DNA from: Erythrophleum ivorense
Taxonomy: Eukaryota > Streptophyta > Magnoliopsida > Fabales > Fabaceae
Length of the DNA: 64,000 nucleotides
Assembly (NCBI GenBank): GCA_026724425.1
Contig: JAIUCV010000003.1
Coordinates: 61,805,088 to 61,869,087 of the forward strand
Direction: 5' to 3'
Part shown: positions 38,101 through 49,419 of the stretch, piece by piece
How the letters are laid out: the number at the start of each line of letters is the position of its first letter
How positions within the stretch are numbered: the stretch's first letter is position 1
Notes under the pieces: model-generated
Seen by the model: only the letters and a program-made list of their open reading frames with translations
What the model was told of the DNA's origin: nothing
Database searches by the model: none
Translations under genes and position numbers: made by a program

Positions 38101-39400
38101 CAAATCATATTATGAATTGCAAGTAAAGCAAGTTATTATAACATACTACATGCTAAGGTTTATCATAATTCAAAATCAACAAATTCAACTTATAAATACA
38201 AGCATAAACAACATTAAAAATAGAGCATACATCAAATTGGTATAGACATGTAAGGAAAACCAAAGGAAGAAGAGAAAAATGGAATTAATCAGTGTATCTC
38301 CTTCAAAACAAAGCTTTTATGATGACTTGAAGCTTTTCCCAAACTCTTTTTTGCTCCTAAAATACTTAAAATAGCTACCTCCTTGAGAAATGGCAAAAGC
38401 CTTATTTAAAACCTTCAAAATCTAAGTCTAAAAGCTTTGTGTTTTGTGAAATTTGCATTTGGTACTGTAGTGCTCAAATCTATCGGCACGACGCTAAATT
38501 TCCTTTAGTGAACAAATTTATTCAATGAACAGATTCATCTAAACCCTAGAATGAGAAATTTAACTACTTATAACTAGAAATAAGAACCCAAATATCAATA
38601 TAAATGAATTCATGAAAGAAGTAAAGAAGTAGAATGAAGAACATAAATGTGATAACAATAACTCTTTAGAAGAACTTCTTTGATTCTTTATAAATGCAGC
38701 AATGTTTAAAAGTTTTCTTTTTAATGTTGTGTGTGGCTAGATGAGTTCTTTGGTGTGTTTTAAAATTTAGCAATAGGGTTGCAAGTCTTCCTTCCAAAAT
38801 TGCCCCAAAAACCTTTAGAAAATATGTTTAGATTGTTGTACATAGCTAGGCCATGTGAATCTACCCTTATCACACACAGTAGGCCATGTAATTTAGTTGT
38901 AGGTTCCATAAGTTATGTTGGTTTGGCTATATGGTTACTCTAGACTTGTATTTTGCCCTATTTTTCACATGGTTCATGTGGCAATGCATAGGGGGTTGTC
39001 TGTGAGCTAAAAAGGCATGGTTTTGGCTCTAAAATGTTCTCCTAGCTTAAATATTAACTCCTTATCAAAACATACAAAAATTGTAAAGAAATCAAGTTAA
39101 TTGGATTCAAATATCCAATTTTAAAACCATTAGAACATGCAATTTTTGTACTTATCAATAGGCAAGGAGAGAGAAGGTCTCCTTATCTATTGCTTTTTGG
39201 GGGAAAGAAAAGGGTTATGGGAACCTCCTTTGATAAGGACCTAATGGGATAACATGCTAATACACTGTATGATCATATTAATCCATGTTACCAAAAATTT
39301 TATTTTACAAAGAATTGCATAAATAAATTTATGTGAGATCTTATCATAAGCTTTGGCAAAGTCATTTTTTAGTACAACCCATTTTTTCTTACCTTTTTTG
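35130..39400 (-). pseudogene. L1-type LINE reverse transcriptase relic, split by an insertion
   Basis: On the minus strand, from 39400, come WVVLKNDFAKAYDKISHKF (RT block around the first catalytic Asp), then MIIQCIS and GDLLSPCLL (QGDPLSPYLF block), ending near 39158. After an insertion the relic resumes at about 36720 with ITHLMYGNATILFF (YADD box, changed to YGNA). Next come KANLLFQAIRMTFIKSILNS (36250-36350) and IETLDHIFLNCDF (about 35400), the Cys/His end found in plant LINEs. Stops and frameshifts are many, and no endonuclease part is seen. It is an old, non-functional copy. Confidence 0.75.
36725..39157. mobile_element. 2.4 kb TG...CA insertion inside the LINE relic
   Basis: The LINE reading is interrupted between CCTTGCCTAT (minus strand) and TTTATACATTATC. 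The inserted block starts TGTAGGTAATTTT and ends TTGTACTTATCA on the plus strand, giving TG...CA ends. The flanks (ATAAA and ATAGG) are only a partial target duplication. No coding is seen, so a solo LTR is likely. Confidence 0.55.
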
Positions 39401-42230
39401 GTTTTTAAACTTGATTTAGCAGTTCAAATTGAGCAAAATCTATTAAATATCACATATATTGATTACATAACGTCAAAACTCTGATTTAGACAAAAAATCA
39501 AAAATTAGCTTTTCACATAGATTTTTGACCATTTTGGAAAGTCATATCAACCAAAATAGTTTATTTACTATTTTTTTTAATACAATTGACCAGTCTAATT
39601 TAATTTTTTAATTCATGATTTCATGAGCAATTTGCATCATGGTAATCCCATCAAAGTAAACCTAATTATGAGATGAAAAATTCACTTGACTAAAAAAAAA
39701 AGAGAGATATAAACTTATAAAAAACCTAATAAAAACAAGTTCGTTTTTAAAAAGTCAAAATATAATACAAGTCGGATTTTTTTTTTTGTTTTTTTAAAGG
39801 TTGGCTTGTATTATAATTTTTTTTTCTTCCCTTTATAAGCAATCAATCTCTCGTGTGTCACACTAACCAAGCTGTTATAGGCGCTTTCAGTAATGTAAGT
39901 CATTACTCTTTGCAGCCATGCGTTTTTGGATTGAATAACTTATGCCCACAACTTTCATCCGTTAGTACGCCCCATTCTATGTTGCATAGAATCTCCAAAT
40001 GACATTCCCCTGGATTTTCTCATATAGTAGTCCAATGAGAACTTCATTGTTCTGCTTATAACTGGGGTGATACCCATCGAGTTTGCTTTGTATCTTTTCA
40101 ATCACATGATAATAAAATCTGTCAGTACTTACCTCATTCGTTGTTTTAGAGACAATTATTGCTACTCTCTGGAGCTGAAAATGGAAGGGATTGACAAAGC
40201 AAATGTCCAATTTCGAAATAGGATTTTTGACGTAGCCAACTCTAGGAGATGAATTAGGCATAATACTAGGCATGATTTGGTACTTAATGTATGATTTTAT
40301 CAATCCCTATATGACATTTGATATGAATAATCATATTTAATATTTGTTGCTTCAGTTGAAAAATTAAATTTTGAGTATTGTTGCTTCTTGATACAGTTTT
40401 TTTTTCTTTAATTTTCTTTTCACCCATTATTTTTATGGATTGGGCCTGTTTTTGACTGGGTCAGACTTACATCTAAGCCGAAACTTAGTTTTTGTGACAT
40501 TTTATTTATTTATTTCTTATGAGCTCAACCTACAATCAAATAAATATCAAAGTAAACAATCAAATTATCAATTACTAAATAAAGCCAATTCATTCTCATA
40601 ATCACACTCAAAGTATATTTTCATGATTGTGTGTGCGCGTCTATATATAAGAAAAATTTGAGGAATTAGATTAGTATATTCATGGTGCAAAACCAACTGA
40701 GCATTTGTAATCGTTGTTGCAATTTTCAAAGTTGTGCCATGCATTGCAAAACCAACCTGGCATTTGAAATCGTTGCTGCATCTTACTTTCGGCTGCCATT
40801 ATTAAAAAATTGCCACCCTATCTCAAAGCATATATACAAATAGCCTTTATTTCTCTTCCTAGTTAAGAGAGGAAGTCATTATATCTCATTCTAAAAAACT
40901 AAGTAATATAAAACTCTTGAATTGATTAAACAGTTTCTTTATTTTTTGCCATATTCTCGAGGCTAACGCTACTGTCAATTATTTCCCTCAAAATCAACTT
41001 ACCTTGCATTTAAAATTTCATCATAATTAAACATTTATGACTGTTGAAGTAACTTAAATACAAAAGTCATGGTATCTATTATTTATTAATACATATCTTT
41101 ATATTTTAAATTACTAACTAATAAATATATATTATGTAATATTATGAACTTATTTAATTATAATAGAGTTACTCATTAACGATTAAGTTATATTGATATT
41201 TAAATTAGCTATTTTTAAATTATATATTTAATTAATTTTTGTACACAACAATTTTAATATACTATAAAACATACAATTTAAAAGTATTTTTTTATTGTTG
41301 ATTTAATTGCAATTTGACTACAGTTGAACCAACAAATAGTAAATCACTTTTTTTTTGGTTTTGGCCAAATAAATCAATTCCTTAACTAATTTAATAATTA
41401 GTTTAGTATTTAAAACATTTATAAAAGCTACGTAGTTTTTAATGATTCTTTGCTGTCTCAAGTAATTTGGCGGTCCACGTTACTTGTTTCAACTTTTTTG
41501 TTCACCCCTTTTGAATTTGGCTAAAATCCTATATAAATAAGATCTGAAATATTTTATATACATATTGCTTGGTTTAGTCTAGAAAGAAAAATAACTTGAA
41601 ATAGAATTGTTGTGCATTGTATGCAAATCTTGCTAAATTAAGAATATGTATATAAAAAGTTACACATCTTACTGATATGGGAATTTAATTACTTTTAAAG
41701 AAAGGAAAAAAAAAGTTAAAATTCTACACTGAGAATCCTTATTCATCATTTAATACATAAAAATTTAAAAATAATTTTATCAATAGAAAATGACTCATGC
41801 ATTTATTTTAAAAATTATAAAAATAAATATTATTAAATAATAATTATAGAAATATAATAGTCTTATTTCTTTTTATTTTCCATTGATATATCCAACATGC
41901 TATACTTGATCATAGTACAATGACGGAATTGGCACTCGATTAAATAATTAAAATATTGGAAGTATAACAACCAATGACTTTTTTCTGGATAAATTATAAT
42001 TTACTCAATACATTTTTGTCTAAAACTAATTTGTCTTGGTTTAAAGTGTCTAATTCCATACCCCTTTAATTTATTCAATTTTAACTGAACCACCTTATGC
42101 TATTTTATATCAAATTTTAACAAAAATAATTACATGTAGTTTATTATCAAATATCTATTTTACTTATATCTTAAATATTTCAGTCTCACCTTTTTCTTTC
42201 TACCAAAGCTACTTAGAAAAGACGTTAAAT
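39401..42230. other. intergenic, nothing firm
   Basis: AT-rich. Near 40683-40790 a roughly 60-base segment (GCAAAACCAAC...GCATTTG...ATCGTTG) occurs twice. The 108-codon minus frame at 39977-40303 has no recognisable domain and I do not call it a gene. Confidence 0.4.
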
Positions 42231-43249
42231 TTATTATTTATCTTTCTTGGTTGGTGATTATTATTTTTCTTTCAACGTCGAAGATTCCATAATCTCTAGT
42301 CAACAAATGGGTGTTACATGGTATTTTCCCATTTGTGATACGGTGGCGTTCCATACACAAGATTACGAATCCCTTCACACATTTCTAGTCGTTGATGATG
42401 TTTGAGTACAACAAAGGTGTTGAGATTGATTTTCGATATTGTTTCAGGCGTTGACCCAAAATTGCGACCTTTTCATCAGATCAACTACAGCGTGAGACCT
42501 CGCAGAAGCACACTATCTATCCCAAACTGGTGGGTTTCATCTTTTCATCTCTGATCCAACACAGGTATACTTACTCTTTCCTTTCGTTCTGTGATTTTAA
42601 TTTACATTTCCCATATCTTTTTCGTTGGCTCTGTGCTATTTTCGTTTTGGTTTAAAATTGATTTTTGAACCTGATTGCTTGAAAATTGAGATGGATATCT
42701 CAGAAACTTGCCAGCTGAGAATCTTGACATCCACCCACTGGAAATATAGTCAGTCACAAGAATGCTTGCACTGAAATTGTATTATTTTTTTGTCTGTCTA
42801 CTCTAATATGATTTGTTTCCCCATAACCCCAAATGTTCTGCTTAAATGAATGGATTCCTTATAATTTTTGTTGATATTATTTCTAATACGAGTATATTGT
42901 TAATATTTTTATGCAATTATACCAAGAACGCTAGTTATGGAAATTTAAATGTAACTGTTTAATTTTAATTTTTTTTTCTCACCAATCAGCATGAAAAAGT
43001 TTCAAATTTTTATTGATTGGATATTTCAACAGTGAAATGCCCCATTATTGTTGACAGAATAATTTCAATATTACTCTTGAAGTTTATTTTAATACTTTAA
43101 ATATAAAGGAATTAAAAGTATATATATCGCAATGAAAATGAAATTAATATACAACATGTTTTGATCTAGCATACAATTCCATGCACTATAAATCTTCGTT
43201 AACATCTGTAGTTAAACCATTAATCATTCTAGGTATTTGAAGTTTCGCC
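42231..43249 (+). promoter_or_regulatory. promoter region and 5' UTR intron of the divergent NLR
   Basis: W-box cores lie at 42298-42303 (AGTCAA, minus) and 42451-42456 (TTGACC). A donor ACACAG/GTATAC at 42564/42565 and an acceptor TCATTCTAG ending at 43232 suggest a 668-base intron in the leader. The leader continues 43233-43249 into the ATG at 43250. The transcription start is unknown. Confidence 0.5.
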
Positions 43250-46208
43250 ATGAATGGGATCAGAAACACAGTCTCCGCTGTTGGAGAGATAGCAAGAGAG
43301 CTGGTCACGCAGGTTGGGGTCCAGGTTTCAGCAGAAGCAGTGACAGGCACCTTTAGGGCTTTCGCTGATTTGGAAGAGAAATATGAAGAGTTAAAGCGAG
43401 AACGGCAGTTGCTACGTGCACTAAAAAATGATATAGAGAGGGAAGTACAGAGATGTAGAGAGAAAGATACAACAAGTTCTTACAGATTATGGATTACCAA
43501 GGTATCAGAGGTTGATGCAAAAGTGAATGATAGTGACGAAATATGAAACAGAAATGCAAACTTCAAACCGATTTTGGCAACGCTCAAGTTTGTTTTCAGA
43601 GATTGAAGGACAGATTGAGGAGATTCAGCGAGTAGTTGAAAAGGGATGTTCTATGGTTTTTCTAGTTGACAGACCACCAGAATGTGTCTTGAAGATGTTA
43701 AATGCTCCTCATATAACAGGTTATCCTACCTTACAAGGTGCGTTGGAAAAAATTTTGGAATTGCTCAAAAATAGTAAAATAAAAGCCATTGGAGTTTATG
43801 GAATGAAAGGGGTAGGGAAAACAGCAATTATGCAGAATTTAAACAACCATGAAGATGTTGCAAAGCTGTTTGATATAGTTATTTTTGCAAGAGTCTTAGC
43901 TGATCAGACTGATCTTGAACTTCAACAAAAAATTGCGAGGCGATTGAAGGTGGATACCGCAGTGATCAATGACCCTGAAGAGATTGCTAGAAAAATACAT
44001 GAAGAGCTGAAGAATAAGAAGTATTTGTTGATTCTGGATGAAGTTGTGGACTCTATCAATTTGAATCAGCTGGGAATCCCAAACAATGACAATAACAGTA
44101 AGGTTGTGGTGACTGCTCAACATCCTCAGGTTTGTACCTTGAATGAAGCAGACAGGTTGATCAAGGTTGACCTATTATCTCGTGATGAGGCATGGAAGAT
44201 GTTCCGAGATACTGTTGGTCCTATGATTGATCGGCCAGACATTCCAGAGATTGCTCAGCGTGTATGTGACAAGTGCTCTTGTCTTCCACTATTAATACAT
44301 AAGATAGCACGTTCTTTCAAATTGAAAGGGAGTGCTTCAAGTTGGAGGGCGGGATTGGAAGATCTTGAAGAACGATGGCCAGATTATGAAAATGAAGGTG
44401 TGAATGAGTTGTACTCATTTCTTACATTCTGTTATGATGACTTGAAAGATGAAAAAAAACAGAAGTGCTTTCTGTATACTTCATTGTATCCTGCAGATAG
44501 CAAGGTCTACAGTGATTATTTGGTGGAGTGCTTGGCAGCTCAGGATTTCCTTGGCGATGTTAATGACACAAGAAAATACCAAAATGCACGTGACCGTGGT
44601 TATGCAATACTAGAGCACCTTACTGACGTCTCATTGCTAGAAAAAGGAAAACAAATGATATATGTCAGCATGAATGATTGTATGAAACAATTGGCTTCAT
44701 ATATATCTTCTAAATACCCTGATTGTTGTTCTTATGTCCAGACTAGTGAGGAATATGGGGAACTGCCGAAGTCAAAATCTTGGCAAAACGCTAGATGGGT
44801 ATCTTTGATTGACAGCAATCTGCAGACTTTGCCAACAAACCAAGATTGCAGTATGCTTGTGACATTATTGTTGCAGAAGAATCCAGAGTTATCCACAATC
44901 CCCAAAACTTTTTTCAAGAAGCATATGAGAGCTCTTATGGTATTAGATTTGTATGGTACTGGAATTAAAAATCTACCATCATCTGTATCAAAGCTGACTG
45001 GTCTTAAAGGGCTGTATCTTAATGACTGTAAGCATCTGACATCGTTGAATTGCGGAATAAGATCACTTGAACTTCTTGAATTCCTGGACATTCGAGGAAC
45101 GAAAGTGAACTTCTTATCATCTGATATTGGGTACTTGACCAATTTAAGGTGCTTGCGAATCCCGTACATCAAAAGTGCTGATCAAAGTGAAGATCGAGCT
45201 GTAAATGCTGATTATGGTGCGATTTCAGAGCTTAAAAAATTAGAAGAATTGATAATTGAAGTGGTCTCCTACCAGGAATGGTGTAATGATGCTGCAAATG
45301 TGATGCAGCAGTTGGCTTCTCTGGAAAATTTAACTAACCTCCGATTCAGTTTTCCCTCTTCAAACATTCTTGAAAATCTTCTAACAGTGAGAGCTGGTAG
45401 GCAGTTTACTTCGTTCCAATTCTTTGTTGGATGTCAGAACTCTAAGCATCCCTCAATTCTTGAGTCTTTTGAGTATAAAGTTTCCAAATATTTAAGATAT
45501 AACAATGGTGGACGTGAGGATACTCCTGCAATTAGTGTTATACTTCCTCAAACTGATGCATTTGAATTGATTAACTGTAACCACATCACAGAACTGTCAA
45601 ACCTTGGGACAGAAAGCTTAAAGCGTATCCGTGGTATTCTGATTGAGAGATGCAATGAAATTCATACCCTTTTACCAGGCATTGTGAATGGCACAAGAGA
45701 TGTAAGCATACTGCCAAATCTTGAGCAACTACACTTGATAAATTTGCCCAAGTTGAATTGTGTTTTTGGAGGTCTCTTGCATCGTGGATCCCTTTCCAAA
45801 CTAAGGGTTCTAACATTGAAAAATTGCTCATCTTTGAAGTACATTTTTGGCAATGGAGCTATTCAACATTTCTCAGAACTTCAGGTTCTAGAAGTTCAAA
45901 ACTGTTCAGATTTTGAAGAACTTATTGTGGCTGCTGAAATTGGCAGTGATGTGCTTCCCAAATTAGAGGCGCTGATGCTGGCTAATTTGCCAAGATTCAG
46001 ATCTGTGTGCATAGATCGGACATTGCCATGGTCCTCTCTAGAGGTACTTGAAATATATAAATGCCCAAGATTGAGATCTTTGCCTTTTGGCAACGAGAAG
46101 GCAACCAACCTAAGATCTATCAAAGGTGAACAAGAATGGTGGGATGGATTGCTGTGGACAGAGAAAGAGCATTTTCAACGCATGTTTGTAGCCTTAAGTG
46201 AGTATTAG
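43250..46208 (+). CDS. CC-NB-ARC-LRR resistance protein with frameshift between coiled coil and NB-ARC
   Basis: The first frame (43250-43546) codes a coiled coil: MNGIRNTVSAVGEIAREL..., then LEEKYEELKRERQLLRALK and WITKVSEVDAKVND. The second (43527-46208) continues TKYETEMQTSNRFW and holds the rest; a one-base change near 43530-43540 separates them. In the second frame the P-loop is GMKGVGKT (92-99) and kinase 2 is YLLILDE (166-172). RNBS-B is SKVVVTAQ, GLPL is CLPLL, RNBS-D is CFLYTSLYP (314-322), and MHD is changed to MND (382-384). LRRs run from about 410 to 860, and the end is GEQEWWDGLLW, usual for RPS5/RPS2-like plant CNLs. Unlike the array genes it keeps a usable P-loop. It is transcribed away from copy C, with 20 kb of transposon-rich DNA between them. 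If the frameshift is real, it is a pseudogene or makes a protein without its coiled coil. Confidence 0.85.
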
Positions 46209-47029
46209 TTATTTTTCTTTGTTGTACTTTTTGATGTATGAATTGAAAGACTAGTTTTGCTTTTCTTCTGGACTTCTGTTTTGCGTATTCCTAGTGGGGT
46301 TTAGTACTGTTGTAAACTGTAATAAGTAAATTACTGTTGTAATTTGTGTTGTATCACTTTACTATATTTAAAATGTTATTATTGGATGATAAAGGGATTG
46401 TTGAAAATATAAGCAGATGTTCTACTCTTCCCGCTTCAGTTTAACATCATGGCCAATTTATATGTATTCTTATTTTGTGGTTTCAAGAATTAAAAATTCA
46501 GTCAAGTGATATGCAGCAAATTATATATTTTATTTTATCATTTCATATCATATCTATAAATATTTTTAACCCTAGCTTGAAACATATACATATTGTAGTG
46601 TGGTTACTAATAACCACTACAATGCCAGTGTACTAATATGAAAGTATTGAATCACTTAACATGTTATACCAGGTATATGATATACTTAGATATATAAAGT
46701 ATTAATATACTAAATCTCTCCTTAGAATTCTCTTATTTTATATCATTTTGATTTCCTAATTCTCTTTTTTTAAAAAAAAAAAGTTTGATGCGCCAATTTG
46801 GGTAAATCTCAGGGGTTTCAAACTATTTTAACTCATCTTTCCAAACTCAATTAGCCATAATATGGAGAGGGCAACTACAAAGTCAGAGACCCCAAAGATG
46901 AGGATACCAACAAAACAAAATAAGGATTTGAAGTGTTATAACACTTTGAAGGGATTAATTTAGTCATTCTTATATCATATATTGTTCTTATTTCATCTAA
47001 CTTTGTCTATAAGACAAATCATCATCTGT
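46209..47029. other. 3' flank of the divergent NLR
   Basis: No coding sequence is seen. Confidence 0.4.
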
Positions 47030-47860
47030 TTAAGATGTGAGAACAATTCCTCCATCTACCCATAAGTCATCGAGAAATTCAAACAGACAGTGAATTCCAT
47101 AGCCAAATAAAATTCTGCTTTCCTGTGCAAGTTCTTCAGTGGCAACAGAGTGTTCACTACCATTTGAGGCCTGTGTAGGAGTGTGCTTTCCACCGTGAGT
47201 AAAATATGTTACGACACAGTCATTTTTGGAAGCCTGTGTGCCACTCTGCTTTCCTCTGTGATTTCCCTTGGTGGCTTGTGAGCAAGTGTGTATTCCCTGG
47301 TATGTGATTTCGAAGATGATTGGCTCTACTTCAGATCTCTGCAAGGGCTTTTTAGCAGAGCAATAACTGCACCTGTAATAGCTTCTGCATTCGTAGCGCA
47401 TGAGGATCCTCTCTGGTGCAAAGGACGTTCTTTGGCACTGTGTTTGCAGTCAAAATTTTTTTAAAATCAAATTACACTTAAATCCATATATAAGTAATAT
47501 CTATAATGCTTTATATGTATATTATTTGGTTCAGTTAAATATGTACATATATATATATATATATATACAACGCACTGTAATTTTTATTAACAATTTCATT
47601 TTGAGTTTTTTTATGGGTAAATCTTACTGAATCAAATAGTATGCATATAATATTGGAGATTTTACTGATATAGATTAAAAAAAAAAAAGCTGTACGCACG
47701 GGACGTACTGTGTTACTGACTAGAGGATCCTCATTCGTAGCACAAGCCCAAAAATGTGTTGTTGTTGAAATAATTAGGGTTGGTAAAAGATTTAAATTAG
47801 TGCTGCATGCCTTGGAAACTCGGCACCAAGAACTTCTTTCTCGCCATATTTCCTGTATCA
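47030..47860 (-). pseudogene. group III WRKY relic, two exon remnants
   Basis: The upstream piece (47854-47811) reads RKYGEKEVLGAEFPR, i.e. WRKYGQK without its Trp and with Q to E, and ends CCAAG/GCATGC, a GC-type donor. The downstream piece starts at 47384 after an acceptor GAATGCAG. It reads SYYRCSYCSAKKPLQRS, then IFEITYQGIHTC: 23 residues before HTC as in group III, but C-X2-C instead of C-X7-C. After it the chain seems to repeat part of the finger (VTYFTHGGKHTPTQAS) and ends at 47030. No 5' exons are recognisable. It lies tail-to-tail with the NLR. It could be left over from an NLR-WRKY gene or from a WRKY factor. Confidence 0.7.
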
Positions 47861-47869
47861 TCAAAATGA

Positions 47870-48480
47870 GGAGTATGGGTAGTCCATGTTGGCAAAGTCA
47901 ATCGTTAGATAAATCCGTTTAAAAACAAGGTAGTAACAATTTTTTTTTAATTTTGTTTAAAACGAAAATATTTTACAGTACCATAAAATAACTTTGAACA
48001 AAATTTAGGTATAATTTTTAAGTATTTGTTATTAATATCCCCAATAAAAATATGATGAATAAATCTGTTTATAACTCAGCACCTTATGATTGGATCTTTA
48101 ATCAATTTTCTTGGCATGTCATTTTTTTATAATTAGAGAACCAAGTAACAAATATTTAAAGAAATTGACCTAAATTTAGCAAAAAAAAACTGAGTTTAAA
48201 TACAATTTTGGTCTCTCTAATTTTATAAAAATGTTAATTTGGTCCTTAAAAAAATACATTGTCCTCTTTTTTTTTAATTATTCAATTTTACTCTTTTGTC
48301 ACATTTACATCCAAAATTAAATGCTAAATTTAACATCAGTTAACTTGGATGTCAAATCTAAATATGAGTGAATAGTGTTAAGATAATCGAAAATGTTCAC
48401 ATGCCACAAGTACTTGCTTTAAACTTACTTGAATCATTATTATATTTCTAACTATTGTTAGATAGCATTTACATCCCTTT
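47870..48480. other. intergenic, nothing recognised
   Basis: AT-rich; no gene features. Confidence 0.4.
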
Positions 48481-48483
48481 CTT

Positions 48484-49414
48484 AATAACCTTCTAGTACC
48501 TAAAGTAAAAATCAAATCACTGATCACCTTGAAAAGTAATAGTTCTTCCTTTCAGTAACTCAAATTTCAACACTTTATTATGATAGTCAAGTATGACATA
48601 GCAAAAAGACAACAAATCCCTGCCTAAAATCACATTAAAATCCATCTTATCAAGGGTTATTAAGTCAATTGGAAATTGATTTTCTCTTACTAGAACTTCA
48701 CATGACCTATACACGGTTAGCTATAATTACATCTCTTACAAGTGTAGCCACTACTAATGGTTCATTTAGAGATGTTGCATGTTAACTATAATGCAAAGAA
48801 TGGGAATACAAAAGAATGTGTAGTCCAAGGTTAAATAAAATATGTGCATCAAAAGAGCAAACTGTAACTATATCTGCCACTTCTATATTTGATATTTAAG
48901 CATCCTAATGTGTCATAACAAAAATACAGGCTTGCCCTTTTTAGCTTATCTTAAACCTTTACCTCTAAACCCCCAACCACTAAATTGAGCTACTAGAATC
49001 TCGACCTCCAACGCCCCTAATATATCTCAGAGGTGCTATACGTATTGGAGAAGATAATAGTATTAGAAAGTTTGATATGTGACTTGAGGATGGCTAAGCT
49101 GATAGTGTAGGTAGTCTTTCCTGAGGTGGTCCTACTGACCATACTAATAACACACTCTTCGATGTCCAAAACAAATTTCAGTATGAACTCTCCTATAAGT
49201 AAGACAACAAAAAAGAGTCCTCAATGATTGTTTTCTATCACAGCTGATTTGAGAGGGACATGACTAATCATTTTTACTATCTAATATTATGCTAGATTAA
49301 TGTCCACTATGGCCCCCCATGTCAGAAGCACTGTAGATGGTCATGATGACTCACTCCATTCTGTCTTGGTGTATTATCATTACCTTGACCTTAATAGCTA
49401 CCTTAGATGCTTTT
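48484..49414 (-). pseudogene. Ty3/gypsy Gag end and protease relic
   Basis: Minus-strand reading gives NEPLVVATLV, then RVYRSCEVLVRENQFPIDLI and LDKMDFNVILGRDLLSFCYV, the usual region downstream of the protease active site in plant Ty3/gypsy polyproteins. The active-site region is decayed (no DSGA-type motif). The Gag part continues beyond the element at 49420-54425, see 54431-55550. Confidence 0.75.
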
Positions 49415-49419
49415 AGTAC

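Noticed and set aside
39977..40303. 108-codon frame on the minus strand
   Set aside because: No recognisable domain, no conserved neighbour, located in AT-rich intergenic DNA. An overlapping frame on the other strand is just as open.
44732..45172. 146-codon minus-strand frame
   Set aside because: Shadow of the LRR-coding strand of the NLR at 43250-46208.
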